A stretch of 64,000 bases of DNA from Streptomyces alboflavus. Lineage in GTDB: Bacteria; Actinomycetota; Actinomycetes; Streptomycetales; Streptomycetaceae. The stretch is taken from positions 1 to 64,000 of the forward strand of contig NZ_JNXT01000029.1 in NCBI RefSeq assembly GCF_000716675.1. The letters are read 5' to 3'. This document shows positions 50,186 to 59,468 of this stretch, one piece after another; within the stretch, counting starts at the first letter, position 1, and each line of letters begins with the position of its first letter. The notes under the pieces are model-generated. The model was not told the origin of the DNA, ran no database searches, and worked only from the letters and a program-made list of their open reading frames with translations. The position numbers and the translations under genes were made by a program.

Positions 50186-51628
50186 ATGACGGAACGACCC
50201 CCGCAGCGCACCCCCAACCGCCAGCTAGCCGCGCTCATCGCGGAAGCCGGGTTCTCCAATGCGGGCCTGGCGCGCCGCGTCGATCAGCTAGGGCTCGAGC
50301 ACGGTCTCGATCTCAGGTACGACAAGACATCGGTGACACGCTGGCTCAGAGGCCAGCAGCCCCGCGGCACGACCCCCGCACTGATCGCGGAGGTCTTCAC
50401 CCGGCGCCTCGGACGGCGCCTGTCCGCACAGGACCTCGGGCTCGACGCGTGCGCGCCCGTCTACGCGGGCCTGGAGTTCGCCTCCTCGCCCGAGGAAGCC
50501 GTCGACATCGTCGGCGGCCTGTGGCGCAAGGACTCCGGCAGCCACGCCGAACTGCGCAAGATCGCCTTCACCCCGGCCGGGCTCGTGGTGCCGAGCCGGG
50601 ACTGGCTGATCGGCCGCGCCGACGAACGCGTCGCCCGCGGCGAACCCCCGCAGACGCCCCGTGTACCCCCGCAGGGCCGCCCCATCGTGCCCCGGCAGCG
50701 CCGCGACACCGACCGCGGGCCCGGCCACCGGGTCACCGGCGGCGACATCGCCGCCCTGCGCTCCGTCGGCGAGCTGTTCCGCGCCCTCGACCACGCCTAC
50801 GGCGGCGGGCACGCCCGCCAGGCCCTGGTGCGCTACCTGGAGCACGAGGCCGAGCCCATGCTCCGCGGCACCTACGGCGAACAGGCCGGACGCCGCCTGT
50901 TCGCGGCCGCCGCCGACCTGACCCGGCTCGCGGGCTGGACGTCGTACGACATCGCGGCGCACGGCCTCGCCCAGCGGTACTTCGTGCAGGCGCTGCGCCT
51001 GTCGCAGGCCGCGGGCGACCGCGCGTACGGCAGCTACGTCCTGGTCACCATGAGCCGCCAGGCCGTCTATCTGGGCCACGGCCGCGAGGCCGTGCAGCTC
51101 GCCCGCGTCGCCCAGCAGGGCGTCGGCTCCTCGGCGCCGCCCGTCGTGCAGGCCCTGCTGCACGCCGTCGAGGCGCGCGGGCACGGGGTGCTCGGCGAGG
51201 TGCGGGCCTGCTCGGCGTCCATGGTGCGCGCCGAGCGTGCCCTGGAGACGGCCAGGCCCGGCGACGAGGTCCCGTACTGGGCGCGGTTCTTCGACGAGGC
51301 CCAGCTCGCCGACGAGTTCGCGCACTGCAACCGCGACCTCCAGCAGTACCGCGCGGCCGCCCAGCACGCCGAGCGCTCCCTGCAGCTGCGCGCCCCCGGC
51401 TACGCCCGCAGCAGGCTCTTCTGCCGCGTCGTCCTCGCCTCCTCGCGCCTCGGCCTCGGCGAGCTGGAACAGGCCTGCCAACTGGGCGCGGAGGCGGCCC
51501 AGGCGGCGGGCGAGATGAGGTCGGTGCGGGCGGTGGAGTACGTACGCGACTTCGAGCGCCGCCTGGAGCCGTACCGGGACGCGGCACCCGTGCGCGGGTA
51601 CCGCGACCGGGTCGCGGCGCTGGGCTGA
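50186..51628 (+). CDS. Large regulator with N-terminal HTH and TPR-like helices
   Basis: 480 aa. The N-terminus ([20 protein letters not shown], then [20 protein letters not shown]) is a Cro-like or TPR-protein HTH found in Streptomyces developmental regulators. Residues about 200-470 are tandem helix pairs of TPR type: [60 protein letters not shown]. It resembles the NsdA/NsdB class of negative developmental regulators, but ortholog identity is uncertain. ATG 50186 is chosen for its AGGAG (12 bases upstream) and because it starts at the HTH; an upstream extension is possible. Confidence 0.82.
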   Translation: MTERPPQRTPNRQLAALIAEAGFSNAGLARRVDQLGLEHGLDLRYDKTSVTRWLRGQQPRGTTPALIAEVFTRRLGRRLSAQDLGLDACAPVYAGLEFASSPEEAVDIVGGLWRKDSGSHAELRKIAFTPAGLVVPSRDWLIGRADERVARGEPPQTPRVPPQGRPIVPRQRRDTDRGPGHRVTGGDIAALRSVGELFRALDHAYGGGHARQALVRYLEHEAEPMLRGTYGEQAGRRLFAAAADLTRLAGWTSYDIAAHGLAQRYFVQALRLSQAAGDRAYGSYVLVTMSRQAVYLGHGREAVQLARVAQQGVGSSAPPVVQALLHAVEARGHGVLGEVRACSASMVRAERALETARPGDEVPYWARFFDEAQLADEFAHCNRDLQQYRAAAQHAERSLQLRAPGYARSRLFCRVVLASSRLGLGELEQACQLGAEAAQAAGEMRSVRAVEYVRDFERRLEPYRDAAPVRGYRDRVAALG

Positions 51629-51728
51629 GGGGAGCGGGGGGCGGCCACACCAGGTCCGCCTCCCGCCGCCGGTTGAATCCCGCCGCGACGGCGAACAACC
51701 ACAACGAACCCCTCCGGCGGTGCCGGAC

Positions 51729-53969
51729 TCACCGCAAGCGGGCGACAGCCGAGGCACCCAACGCCACATCCCACGTGGCGAGGTCGTCCAGGTCCCCGCG
51801 CAGAGCGGATCGCTCCGTGCCGATGGACCGCATCGGCAACGGAACCGACGCGGGAACGGCCCCGACCCGCTCCCCGTCCGCGTACAGGACTGTGCGACCG
51901 GGCGAGGCGACCCACGTCAGGCGGACCCACCGGTCGAGCGGCAGGACGTACGGAAAGCTGAAGTCGGTCTCTCCGTACCGGGTGAAGCCCACGCGTCCCG
52001 TGCCGTGCTGCATGAGCTTCAAGGCCCCGGCCTTGGAGCTCAGCAGGACCTGGTCGCCGGTGCGGGAGGAAGCACGGACCCGCACCGACACGGTCCAGGG
52101 CTCCGCTACGTCGACGCCGCCGAAGCCCACCCCGTCCCGGTCCGAGTCGAAGCGCCAGGCCTGCCCGCGCACACCGGGCACGGGCGTGGGATTGTCGACG
52201 ATGTACGAGGTGCCGGGCAGGTCGCCCGCGACATCCTCGGCGAAGATCGTGTTGCCGGGGCTGCCCGCGTACGTCCAGCCCTTCGGGTACGCGGCGTCGT
52301 CGAAGGTCCAGTGATGGCTCGGCCGGTCCCGCACCCGGGGCCGGGTCCACGCGGGCGTGGTGCCCGGGGGGTCGCCGACGCGGGCGGCGCGGGCCCGGAA
52401 GCCGGCGAGCGTGTCCGGCGTCGGGGAGCCGTTCCAGGCGCGGTCGGCGAGGATCGCGCGGGGGCCCGCCAGGTGCTGCTCGACGTACTCGTCGTCGGCC
52501 CAGAAGTTGTAGTCCGCCCAGTTCACGACGCCGGAGCCGAGCATGTCGGGGGCGGTGCTCGGGGCCCAGGTGTCGTACATCCAGGGCTCGTCGGGGTACT
52601 TGTGGTGGTAGTTGTTCGGCGTGTTGTAGAAGGGGCCGATGGCGATCTCGTCATGGCCCGGAATGGCGGGCTCCGCGCCGGTGCCCTCCCAGGTGAGGAA
52701 GACGACCGGGGCGTGCACGCGCTGCTGCGGCGCGGGCAGGTGCTCGGAGCCGTTGTAGACCGCCGTGCGCTTGCCGTGCGAAGTGACCACGTCGTCCAGG
52801 GTGTTGATGTACCGGTTGAGCAGGTCACCGAGGGTGGAGACGTCGGGCGCGGCGGCCAGGTGCTCCTCCACGCGCGGGCACGCGGCGAGCTGACCGGGCA
52901 CCTCCTCCGCGCCGATCGAGAACAGCGGCGCGTCGAACCAGCCCGCGAACTCGTCGACGATCTCCTTGCTCTTGGCGACCGCCTTCTCGCTGGTCATGTC
53001 GATGATCCAGTCCGGCGTGAGATGGGAGTGCGTATGGGCCCCCGTGCACGCGCCGGGACCCGAGCCGAAGCCGATGCCGAACGCCTCGCTGATCACCGTG
53101 GCGTGGCCGGGCAGTTCGAGACCCGGCATCAGCTGCACGTGATGACGCGCGGCGAAGGCCTTCAGGTCCTCGATGTCGGCGCGGCTGTAGCTGTGGTCGG
53201 GGTCGGCGAGCCCGGGGAACCTCGGGCTGTACAGGCGGAAGCCCTCGGACTCCGACAGATGCAGGAACAGGGTGTTCAGCTTCTGGTCGCCCATCCTGCG
53301 GATCAGGTTCTTCAGATACGGGATCCGCCAGTACTTGCGCCCTGCGTCCAGCTGCACCATGCGGACCGCCTGCGCGGGCCGGTCGGCCGAGCGGGCGCGC
53401 GGGACGGCGCGGTGGTCGGGGGCGGTGGTGCGCAGGAGTTGGAGGAGGGTGCGGGTGCCGTAGTACAGGCCGTGCGTGGAGGCGGCGGTTACGCGGACGG
53501 GTCCGGTGCTGTCGAAGCGGTGGCCCTCGGCCTGTGCCTCGGCGGGGGCGCCACGGTCGGCGGCGAGGGTGAGGACGATGTCGTCCCGGTCCGGCCGCCC
53601 GCCCGCGACGACGCGCGGGGCGATGCCGGTGATCTGCTCGATCTCCGTACGCAGCTGACCCGCGAGGGCGCGGACGGACTGGCGTGCGGGACCCGGGAAT
53701 TCGGCACGTCCGGACGGCAGCGCGGTGGCCGACGCCTGCCGCGGGTCGATCAGGACACGGGTGCGGCGGGTGAGTTCGGTGCGCCCCGGGAGCGCGGTCC
53801 AGTCGGTGGGGCGGGGGACGACGGACGGCACGCCGTCGTCCGGCCGGGGAGCGTCTGTCCGGTCGCCCGGGCGAGGTGAGCCCTGGCCCTCGGCATGGGC
53901 GATCGGCGCCGACAGAGATCCCATGAATAGGCCCAGGATGAGAGTGATCACCGGCAAGGTACGACGCAC
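51729..53969 (-). CDS. Secreted beta-N-acetylhexosaminidase-like protein (GH20) with concanavalin-like C-domain
   Basis: 746 aa from GTG 53969 after GGAGGG. Signal peptide MRRTLPVITLILGLFMGSLS. The GH20b N-domain precedes the barrel, which shows VRMVQLDAGRKYWRIPYLKN, HLSESEGFRLYSPRFPGL, LMPGLELPGHATVISEAFGI and PLFSIGAEEVPGQ. The catalytic Asp-Glu of GH20 (usually GGDE) reads AEE here (Glu355-Glu356), so activity may differ. The last 190 residues form a LamG-like beta-sandwich (HHWTFDDAAYPKGWTYAGSP), likely for carbohydrate binding. It probably acts on GlcNAc-containing polymers. Confidence 0.85.
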   Translation of the reverse strand: MRRTLPVITLILGLFMGSLSAPIAHAEGQGSPRPGDRTDAPRPDDGVPSVVPRPTDWTALPGRTELTRRTRVLIDPRQASATALPSGRAEFPGPARQSVRALAGQLRTEIEQITGIAPRVVAGGRPDRDDIVLTLAADRGAPAEAQAEGHRFDSTGPVRVTAASTHGLYYGTRTLLQLLRTTAPDHRAVPRARSADRPAQAVRMVQLDAGRKYWRIPYLKNLIRRMGDQKLNTLFLHLSESEGFRLYSPRFPGLADPDHSYSRADIEDLKAFAARHHVQLMPGLELPGHATVISEAFGIGFGSGPGACTGAHTHSHLTPDWIIDMTSEKAVAKSKEIVDEFAGWFDAPLFSIGAEEVPGQLAACPRVEEHLAAAPDVSTLGDLLNRYINTLDDVVTSHGKRTAVYNGSEHLPAPQQRVHAPVVFLTWEGTGAEPAIPGHDEIAIGPFYNTPNNYHHKYPDEPWMYDTWAPSTAPDMLGSGVVNWADYNFWADDEYVEQHLAGPRAILADRAWNGSPTPDTLAGFRARAARVGDPPGTTPAWTRPRVRDRPSHHWTFDDAAYPKGWTYAGSPGNTIFAEDVAGDLPGTSYIVDNPTPVPGVRGQAWRFDSDRDGVGFGGVDVAEPWTVSVRVRASSRTGDQVLLSSKAGALKLMQHGTGRVGFTRYGETDFSFPYVLPLDRWVRLTWVASPGRTVLYADGERVGAVPASVPLPMRSIGTERSALRGDLDDLATWDVALGASAVARLR

Positions 53970-54060
53970 GTCAGCCCTCCCGCGGCTCGGTGGTCCGGTG
54001 CCCGGATCCGCTGGGACGGTAGTGCTGTGTGGGGTCGGTGACAAGACCGCGGGACGGTTG

Positions 54061-54089
54061 AAGCCCCCGCGTGGGGGGCGCGGGGGCTT
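54061..54089 (-). terminator. Hairpin after the FAD oxidoreductase
   Basis: AAGCCCCCGCG pairs with CGCGGGGGCTT around a seven-base G-rich loop, 60 bases downstream of the oxidoreductase stop on the minus strand. Confidence 0.8.
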
Positions 54090-54148
54090 AGGGGGAGCCG
54101 GCCCGACGGAGTCGGACAGGTCCGATGAGTGAGCCCTGGAGAGTGGCC

Positions 54149-55552
54149 TCAGGCGGCCGCCGGTAGTGACTCCTCCGTGCAGGCAGGCCGGATGCCCAGG
54201 TCGGCGAGGGCGGCGTGCGCCGCCCTGCGTCCGGAGTGCAGCGCGCCCTGCACCGTGCTGGTGTCGCGGTGGTCGCCGCACACATAGAGCCCCGCCAACA
54301 GCCGTACGGGACGGCGCAGATCGTGCGGCGGCGGCATCGCGGGCACCGCCTCACGCGTGCGGTGCACGGCCAGCAACTCCCAGCGGTCGGTCGGGGCGCC
54401 GTACAGCTTCGCGAGGTGGTCGCGCACGGACCGCTCCAGGTCGTCCGGGGGCGTGCCGAGGACGGTCGAGGACACCAGGGTCCGGCCCGCGGGCGCGCGC
54501 GTGGGGTCGACGTGGCTGACGACGGCCGTGTGGGCGACCGGGCCCTCGCGGTCGGCGTCCAGGAGGAGCGCGGGCCCGTCGAGCGGCGGCTCGGGGGCCG
54601 CGTGGTGCACCACGGTGACCGGGTGGAACGGCGGTACGCGCAGGCCGGGGAGCAGTTCGGCGGCGGCGCGGGCGTCGGTGGCGAGCAGGACGCCGGCGCA
54701 GGTCAGCTCGCCGTGCTCGGCGGTGGTGACGCGGTTCGCGGACACCGAGGTGACGCGTACGCCGGTCCGTACGGTCCCGGGCGGCAGCGCGCCCGCCAGC
54801 AGCTCGGGCAGGGCGTCGGCGCCGCCCTCGGGCAGGCACAGGCGGCCGCGCGCGAAGGCGTGCAGGGCGAGGTCGGCGCACCGGCTCGACGTCGTCAGGT
54901 CCGGGTCGCACAGCAGTGCCGAGAGCAGCGGGCGCAGGAACCCCTCGACGGTGCGCGCGGGCAGCCCGCGCGCGGACAGGGCCTGGCCCGCGGGCAGTTC
55001 GGGGCGCGCGAGGAGCCGTCGCACGGGCGTCGCCGCGATCCGGGCGAGCGCCGCGCCGAGGCGGGCCTGGTCGAGTGCGCCGCCCAGCGGTGCCGTGCGG
55101 GACGGTGGCCTGGAGGGCCGTGGAGTGGTCCTGGACGGGGGCCGGGGCGGGGCGCCCGGGGCCGTGCGGACGGGCCGCGGCACCCGGGGGGCGCTCGCTA
55201 GGGCGCGCGCCGCCGTGAGTGCGCCCCTCGCGCTCCGTCCACCGCTCGGCTCCGCCATGCGGTGGTGCCTGCCGGCGCTGTGCACCAGCAGACCGGGGGC
55301 GAAGGGACGCAGAACGAGTGCGTCGAGACCAGGCGTGTGACGCAGTTCCGGATACGACGTGGTCAGCAGTTGCCCGATCCGGTCGAGCCGGAAGCCGTCC
55401 ACCTTCTCGGTGGACATCCGGCCGCCGACGTAAGGGGCGGCCTCCAGGACAACGGTCGTTACACCGGCGCTGGTCAGCTGGTGGGCGGCCGACAGTCCCG
55501 CGACCCCGGCTCCCACGATGACGACATCCACATGGTGCGCAGGCTCTGGCAC
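54149..55552 (-). CDS. FAD-dependent oxidoreductase (amine-oxidase/protoporphyrinogen-oxidase fold)
   Basis: 467 aa. FAD dinucleotide-binding motif VDVVIVGAGVAGLSAAHQLT, then VVLEAAPYVGGRMSTEKVDG, and the C-terminal flavin block GLYVCGDHRDTSTVQGALHS, GRRAAHAAL. The middle has a Pro/Arg-rich stretch (about residues 120-155) not found in most relatives. Substrate not assignable; carotenoid-desaturase-like and protoporphyrinogen-oxidase-like enzymes share these motifs. ATG 55552. Single gene. Confidence 0.85.
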   Translation of the reverse strand: MPEPAHHVDVVIVGAGVAGLSAAHQLTSAGVTTVVLEAAPYVGGRMSTEKVDGFRLDRIGQLLTTSYPELRHTPGLDALVLRPFAPGLLVHSAGRHHRMAEPSGGRSARGALTAARALASAPRVPRPVRTAPGAPPRPPSRTTPRPSRPPSRTAPLGGALDQARLGAALARIAATPVRRLLARPELPAGQALSARGLPARTVEGFLRPLLSALLCDPDLTTSSRCADLALHAFARGRLCLPEGGADALPELLAGALPPGTVRTGVRVTSVSANRVTTAEHGELTCAGVLLATDARAAAELLPGLRVPPFHPVTVVHHAAPEPPLDGPALLLDADREGPVAHTAVVSHVDPTRAPAGRTLVSSTVLGTPPDDLERSVRDHLAKLYGAPTDRWELLAVHRTREAVPAMPPPHDLRRPVRLLAGLYVCGDHRDTSTVQGALHSGRRAAHAALADLGIRPACTEESLPAAA

Positions 55553-55731
55553 GTGCTCCTCCCGGAGGTTGCGCGGCTCGCTCGACTGCTGGGGAGCCTT
55601 ATGCCCTCACGAGGGCGGCGGAATCCCCGAGTTCCGGTCGAGGGTAGGAGCGCGGACGGCCTCTGGGAGTCGCGCATGGACCGGGCATGGTCGCACGGCG
55701 GTCGCACGGTCGGGCGGGGGCGGTCCGGGCG

Positions 55732-56754
55732 TCAGGCCAGCGCGGCTCTGACGGCGTCCTCGATGCCGGGGTGGGTGAACGCGAACCCGGACTCCGTGAG
55801 CCGTGTGGGCAGCACGCGCTGGCTGCCGAGGACGTCCCCCGCCATCTCGCCGAGAGCCACCCGCAGCGCGGGCGCGGGCGCGGTGAACACCGTCGGGCGG
55901 TGCAGGACCCGGCCCATCGTGGCCGTCACCTCGCGGTTGGTGACCGGCTCGGGGGCCGTCAGGTTGAACGGCCCCGACAGGTCGTCCCGCGCGAGCAGAT
56001 GCCGCAGCGCCGCCACCTCGTCGTAGAGCGCGATGAAGCTCCAGTACTGCCGGCCGTTGCCGAGCCGCCCACCGAGACCCGCCTTGAAGAGCGGGAACAT
56101 CCGTCCCCAGGCGCCGCCCCCGCGCGCGACCACCAGGCCGGTGCGCGTGAACACCGTGCGCACGCCCGCCTCCTGGGCCGCGGCGGCCGCCTGCTCCCAC
56201 GCCACGCACATCGACGGCAGGAACCCCTCTCCAGGAGGGGCCGTCTCGTCCACCGCGCGCTGACCGGTGTCTCCGTAGTAGCCGATCGCGCTGCCGTTCA
56301 GGAACACCCGCGGCGGCTCGTCCATCGCCGCGACGGCGGCCGCGAGCGTCCTGGTGCCGAGCACCCTGCTGTCGCGCAGCTCGCGCTTGTACGCGTCGTT
56401 CCAGCGCCGGTCGCCGATCCCCGCGCCCGCCAGGTTCACGACGGCGTCGCAGCCCGCGAGCCCGGCGGCGTCCACGTACCCCTCCTTGGGGTCCCAGCGC
56501 ACCTCGTCCTTCGCGCGCGGGGCCCGGCGCACCAGACGCACCACCTCGTGGCCGTCCTCGGACAGCGAGCGTGTGAGCGCGGAGCCGATGAGGCCCGAGG
56601 CGCCGGACACCGCGACGCGGCGCGGCCCGTGCGAGGGCTCCGCCGGGTCCACCTGGTTCCCCGGGTCCACCTGGCTTCCCGGGTCCACCTGGCCTCCCGG
56701 GCCCGCCGGGGGCGCCGGATCCGTCGACTCCGGGGGTGACGCGTGCTGCTCCAT
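55732..56754 (-). CDS. TIGR01777-family epimerase-like protein (SulA/YfcH type)
   Basis: 340 aa. NAD(P)-binding motif RRVAVSGASGLIGSALTRSL, then DAVVNLAGAGIGDRRWND, FLNGSAIGYYGDTGQRAVDE with the Ser/Tyr, and the DUF1731 C-terminal block ALRVALGEMAGDVLGSQRVL. The N-terminal 44 residues are an Asp/Pro/Gly/Gln-rich extension made of QVDPG repeats (15-bp tandem copies). Role unknown; relatives are linked to cell-division inhibition in cyanobacteria. Divergent from the GNAT gene. Confidence 0.87.
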   Translation of the reverse strand: MEQHASPPESTDPAPPAGPGGQVDPGSQVDPGNQVDPAEPSHGPRRVAVSGASGLIGSALTRSLSEDGHEVVRLVRRAPRAKDEVRWDPKEGYVDAAGLAGCDAVVNLAGAGIGDRRWNDAYKRELRDSRVLGTRTLAAAVAAMDEPPRVFLNGSAIGYYGDTGQRAVDETAPPGEGFLPSMCVAWEQAAAAAQEAGVRTVFTRTGLVVARGGGAWGRMFPLFKAGLGGRLGNGRQYWSFIALYDEVAALRHLLARDDLSGPFNLTAPEPVTNREVTATMGRVLHRPTVFTAPAPALRVALGEMAGDVLGSQRVLPTRLTESGFAFTHPGIEDAVRAALA

Positions 56755-56816
56755 GGGGCCATCCTGCCGTGAAAGGGACGGTTGTGCCGTCGTACGCCCG
56801 CCGTACAGTGGCGCTC

Positions 56817-57305
56817 ATGCAGCAGACGTACATACGCACCGCGCGGGCCGACGACGATGCCGTCCTGGCCCGCATGGACCGCGCGAACTGGTCCACCGTG
56901 CACTCCGTGCAGCCGTGTCCGCAGCCACCCTACGAGCCGTTCTTCTCCGAACGCTTCGGCCCCCGCGACCACTTGGTCGCCGAGCTCGACGGTCACGTCG
57001 TCGGCTACATAAGGCTCGGCTTCCCCACCCCGCTCGCCGTGAACGCACACGTGCGCCAGATCCTCGGATTCGTCGTCGCCGACGAGGCACGCGGCAAGGG
57101 CGTGGGGCGCGGACTGCTCCAGGCCGCGGTGGCGGAGGCGCGCCGCCAGGGCGCGCGCCGCATCACGCTGCGGGTGCTCGGGCACAACACCGCGGCGCGC
57201 ACGCTCTACGAGTCCGAGGGGTTCGTGACCGAGGGCGTGCTGCCCGGCGAGTTCCTCCTGGACGGCCGCTACGTGGACGACGTCCTGATGGGCCGCCCGC
57301 TCTGA
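56817..57305 (+). CDS. GNAT-family N-acetyltransferase
   Basis: 162 aa. RTARADDDAVLARMDRANWS begins the fold; the acetyl-CoA loop is VADEARGKGVGRGLLQAAVA; RRITLRVLGHNTAARTLYES and EGFVTEGVLPGEFLLDGRYV complete it. The HVRQILGFVVADE strand is typical of RimI/RimJ-like subfamily members, though the substrate is not determinable. ATG 56817 with CCGTACAGT a few bases upstream, a plausible -10 region of the divergent promoter. Confidence 0.88.
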   Translation: MQQTYIRTARADDDAVLARMDRANWSTVHSVQPCPQPPYEPFFSERFGPRDHLVAELDGHVVGYIRLGFPTPLAVNAHVRQILGFVVADEARGKGVGRGLLQAAVAEARRQGARRITLRVLGHNTAARTLYESEGFVTEGVLPGEFLLDGRYVDDVLMGRPL

Positions 57306-57468
57306 CACCTGACGGACCGGCCCGGCGTGCGCCCGCCACGCGCGCGTAGGAGCGTGGACCTGTCCTTTGCTGAGCGTGGACGGCTGAGCGCGGACACGTG
57401 TGCCGCGCGCGAGGACGCCTCCTGTGCGGACGTGGGCACGTCCTCGGGCCCGCCGGGAAGGAGCACCG

Positions 57469-58590
57469 ATGATCAGGGCGGCGGCCAGGCGGCGCGGCGC
57501 GCGCGACGTGGGCTGGCACCGCGGCGCGCCGACGCCTCCCTGGGCGCGCTGGCCCGCACCGGTCCTCCTGGTCCTGACCTGCACCGTCCAGCTCGCGACC
57601 CCCAAGACCCTGGACCTCAGCTTCCTGCTCGCCGCCGTGCCGCCGCTCGCCGCCCTCGCCTACGGGCCCGCGGCCACCGCGCTCCTCGGCGGCACCGTCC
57701 TGCTGCTGCTCTCCCTGCCGCACTTCGATCTGGGGCACCCCGGGACGAGCGACACCGCGACCGTCGCCTTCGTGGCGGTGCTCAGCGTGCTCTTCTCCTG
57801 GGTGCGCAGCCGCCGCGACGCCCAGCTCGTCACGGTCCGCACGGTCGCCGAGGCGGCCCAGTTCGCGGTCCTGCCCCCGCTGCCGGAACGCGTGGGTCCG
57901 GTGCGCTGCGCGGGCCTGTACCGGGCGGCGCAGCGCGGCACCCTGGTCGGCGGTGACCTCTTCGACGTGCGCCGGGGGCCGTGCGGGGTGCGGGCCCTGG
58001 TCGGGGACGTGCAGGGGCACGGGCTCGCGGCCGTCGGGACCGTCGCGGCGCTGCTCGGCGCCTTCCGGGAGGCGGTCCTCGACCAGGGCGACCTGGAGGG
58101 GGTCGCCGCGCGCCTCGACCGGCGCCTGGTCATCGACTCCGAGGACGCCGAACACGGTGAGCCGGGCGAACTCTTCGCCACCGCCGTCCTCCTGGAGTTC
58201 GGCGCCACGGCCGGCGAACTGCGCCTCGTCTCCTGCGGCCACCCGCCGCCCCTGCTGCTGCGTGACGGCGCGGTCACCGCACTGGACGTCACGCCGGGAC
58301 CGCCCCTCGGCCTCGGCATCGCGGGGGTGGCGCCGCCGGATCCGGTCGTCGTCGGCCTCGAACCCGGCGACTGGCTGCTGACCGTCACGGACGGCGTGAC
58401 CGAGGCGAGGGACGCGTCCGGGGCCTTCTACCCGCTGGAGGAGCGGCTGCCCGCGATCTTCGCGGCGGAGCGGCACGATCCGGCCGCCTTCACGGACGCG
58501 ATCTGGAACGATCTGGTCCGGTTCTCCGGTGGGGTGCGGGACGACGTGGCGCTGTTGGTGTTCGTGGTGGAGGAAGGGGCGGGGGCGTAG
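57469..58590 (+). CDS. Membrane-linked PP2C-type phosphatase (SpoIIE domain)
   Basis: 373 aa. Three or four helices in residues 30-110 (PAPVLLVLTCTVQLATP, LSFLLAAVPPLAALAYGPAA, ATALLGGTVLLLLSLPHF, ATVAFVAVLSVLFSWVRS) anchor a cytoplasmic SpoIIE/RsbU phosphatase. Metal-binding Asp residues are in LVGGDLFDVRRGP, RALVGDVQGHGLAAVG and LLTVTDGVTEARDASG, so the domain looks active. It dephosphorylates anti-anti-sigma-type proteins in relatives. ATG 57469 follows GGAAGGAG. No anti-sigma gene is adjacent. Confidence 0.88.
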   Translation: MIRAAARRRGARDVGWHRGAPTPPWARWPAPVLLVLTCTVQLATPKTLDLSFLLAAVPPLAALAYGPAATALLGGTVLLLLSLPHFDLGHPGTSDTATVAFVAVLSVLFSWVRSRRDAQLVTVRTVAEAAQFAVLPPLPERVGPVRCAGLYRAAQRGTLVGGDLFDVRRGPCGVRALVGDVQGHGLAAVGTVAALLGAFREAVLDQGDLEGVAARLDRRLVIDSEDAEHGEPGELFATAVLLEFGATAGELRLVSCGHPPPLLLRDGAVTALDVTPGPPLGLGIAGVAPPDPVVVGLEPGDWLLTVTDGVTEARDASGAFYPLEERLPAIFAAERHDPAAFTDAIWNDLVRFSGGVRDDVALLVFVVEEGAGA

Positions 58591-58671
58591 CGAGGGAGCG
58601 GGGCGGGCCGCGGTGGGGGCGCGGCCGGACGGCGAGGGCCTGGGGAGCGTGGGTCGCCCGGCCCGGCCGCC

Positions 58672-59328
58672 TCATCGCTCCAGGAGCCTGAGGCCGCCCG
58701 TGAGTTCGCGCAGGCAGCGGACCGCGAGGTCCGCGGGGGAGCGGGGGCCGCGCGGCGGGTCGTCCGTGGCGGCCCAGGTCTCCAGGGCGATCCGGATGGC
58801 GTCGGTGGCGGCCGCGGCGGCGAGCCGGACCTCCAGCTCGTCGGCGCCCTCCCCCGCGAGCCGGGCGAGCACCGGGACCAGCTGCTCCTCCGACTCCTGG
58901 TTCACCCGGTACCAGACCGCGCGCAGGGCCGGGTCGTCCTGGGCGGCGCGGAGCAGGCCGCGGGTCCACTCCAGGGCCTCGTCGGTCCGCGTGTCCACGG
59001 GGGTGAGGGCCTCGGCGATGGAGCGTTCGAGCGCCGTCGGCACCCCTGCGTCCAGCTCCGCGAGGCGGGCCCGCCACTGGGCGGCGCCTCCGGCGAGGAG
59101 CGGCGCGACCGCGTCCTGCTTGTTGCGGAAGTAGCGGTAGAAGGTGCGCAGCGCCACGCCCGCACGGTGCGCGATCTCCTCGGCGGTGGTGCCGTCCGGA
59201 CCCCGCTCGGCGAAGAGTTCGGCGGCGGCGCGGGCGATGTCGAGCTGCGTGGCCGCTTTGCGGCGCTCGGTCAGCGAGGGGCGGGCCGGCTGTGGTGCTC
59301 GCGTGGGCTGCGGCGGTTGGGTGCTCAC
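58672..59328 (-). CDS. TetR-family repressor
   Basis: 218 aa. The HTH is RKAATQLDIARAAAELFAER, GPDGTTAEEIAHRAGVALRT and FYRYFRNKQDAVAPLL. The ligand domain is helical with no Cys. It is divergent from the SDR at 59469 and a 17-bp palindrome lies between them (59375-59391), so it very probably represses itself and that SDR in response to the SDR's substrate. ATG 59328. Confidence 0.9.
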   Translation of the reverse strand: MSTQPPQPTRAPQPARPSLTERRKAATQLDIARAAAELFAERGPDGTTAEEIAHRAGVALRTFYRYFRNKQDAVAPLLAGGAAQWRARLAELDAGVPTALERSIAEALTPVDTRTDEALEWTRGLLRAAQDDPALRAVWYRVNQESEEQLVPVLARLAGEGADELEVRLAAAAATDAIRIALETWAATDDPPRGPRSPADLAVRCLRELTGGLRLLER

Positions 59329-59374
59329 GTTCGAAGCCTACGCGGGACCGGGCCAGAATTCACGAAATGACGCT

Positions 59375-59391
59375 ATGGCAAAATGTGCCAT
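59375..59391. promoter_or_regulatory. Putative TetR operator
   Basis: ATGGCA-AAATG-TGCCAT, a perfect 6-bp palindrome with a five-base spacer, centred in the 140-base gap between divergent tetR and SDR genes. It is also the most AT-rich spot nearby, fitting a promoter overlap. Confidence 0.7.
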
Positions 59392-59468
59392 GAGGGCGTA
59401 CATTGAAATCAGATGAAGCGTGCCGGACCCGCAGCGGGCCGGCTGTCGGAGGCTGATCGGAGAGACCC

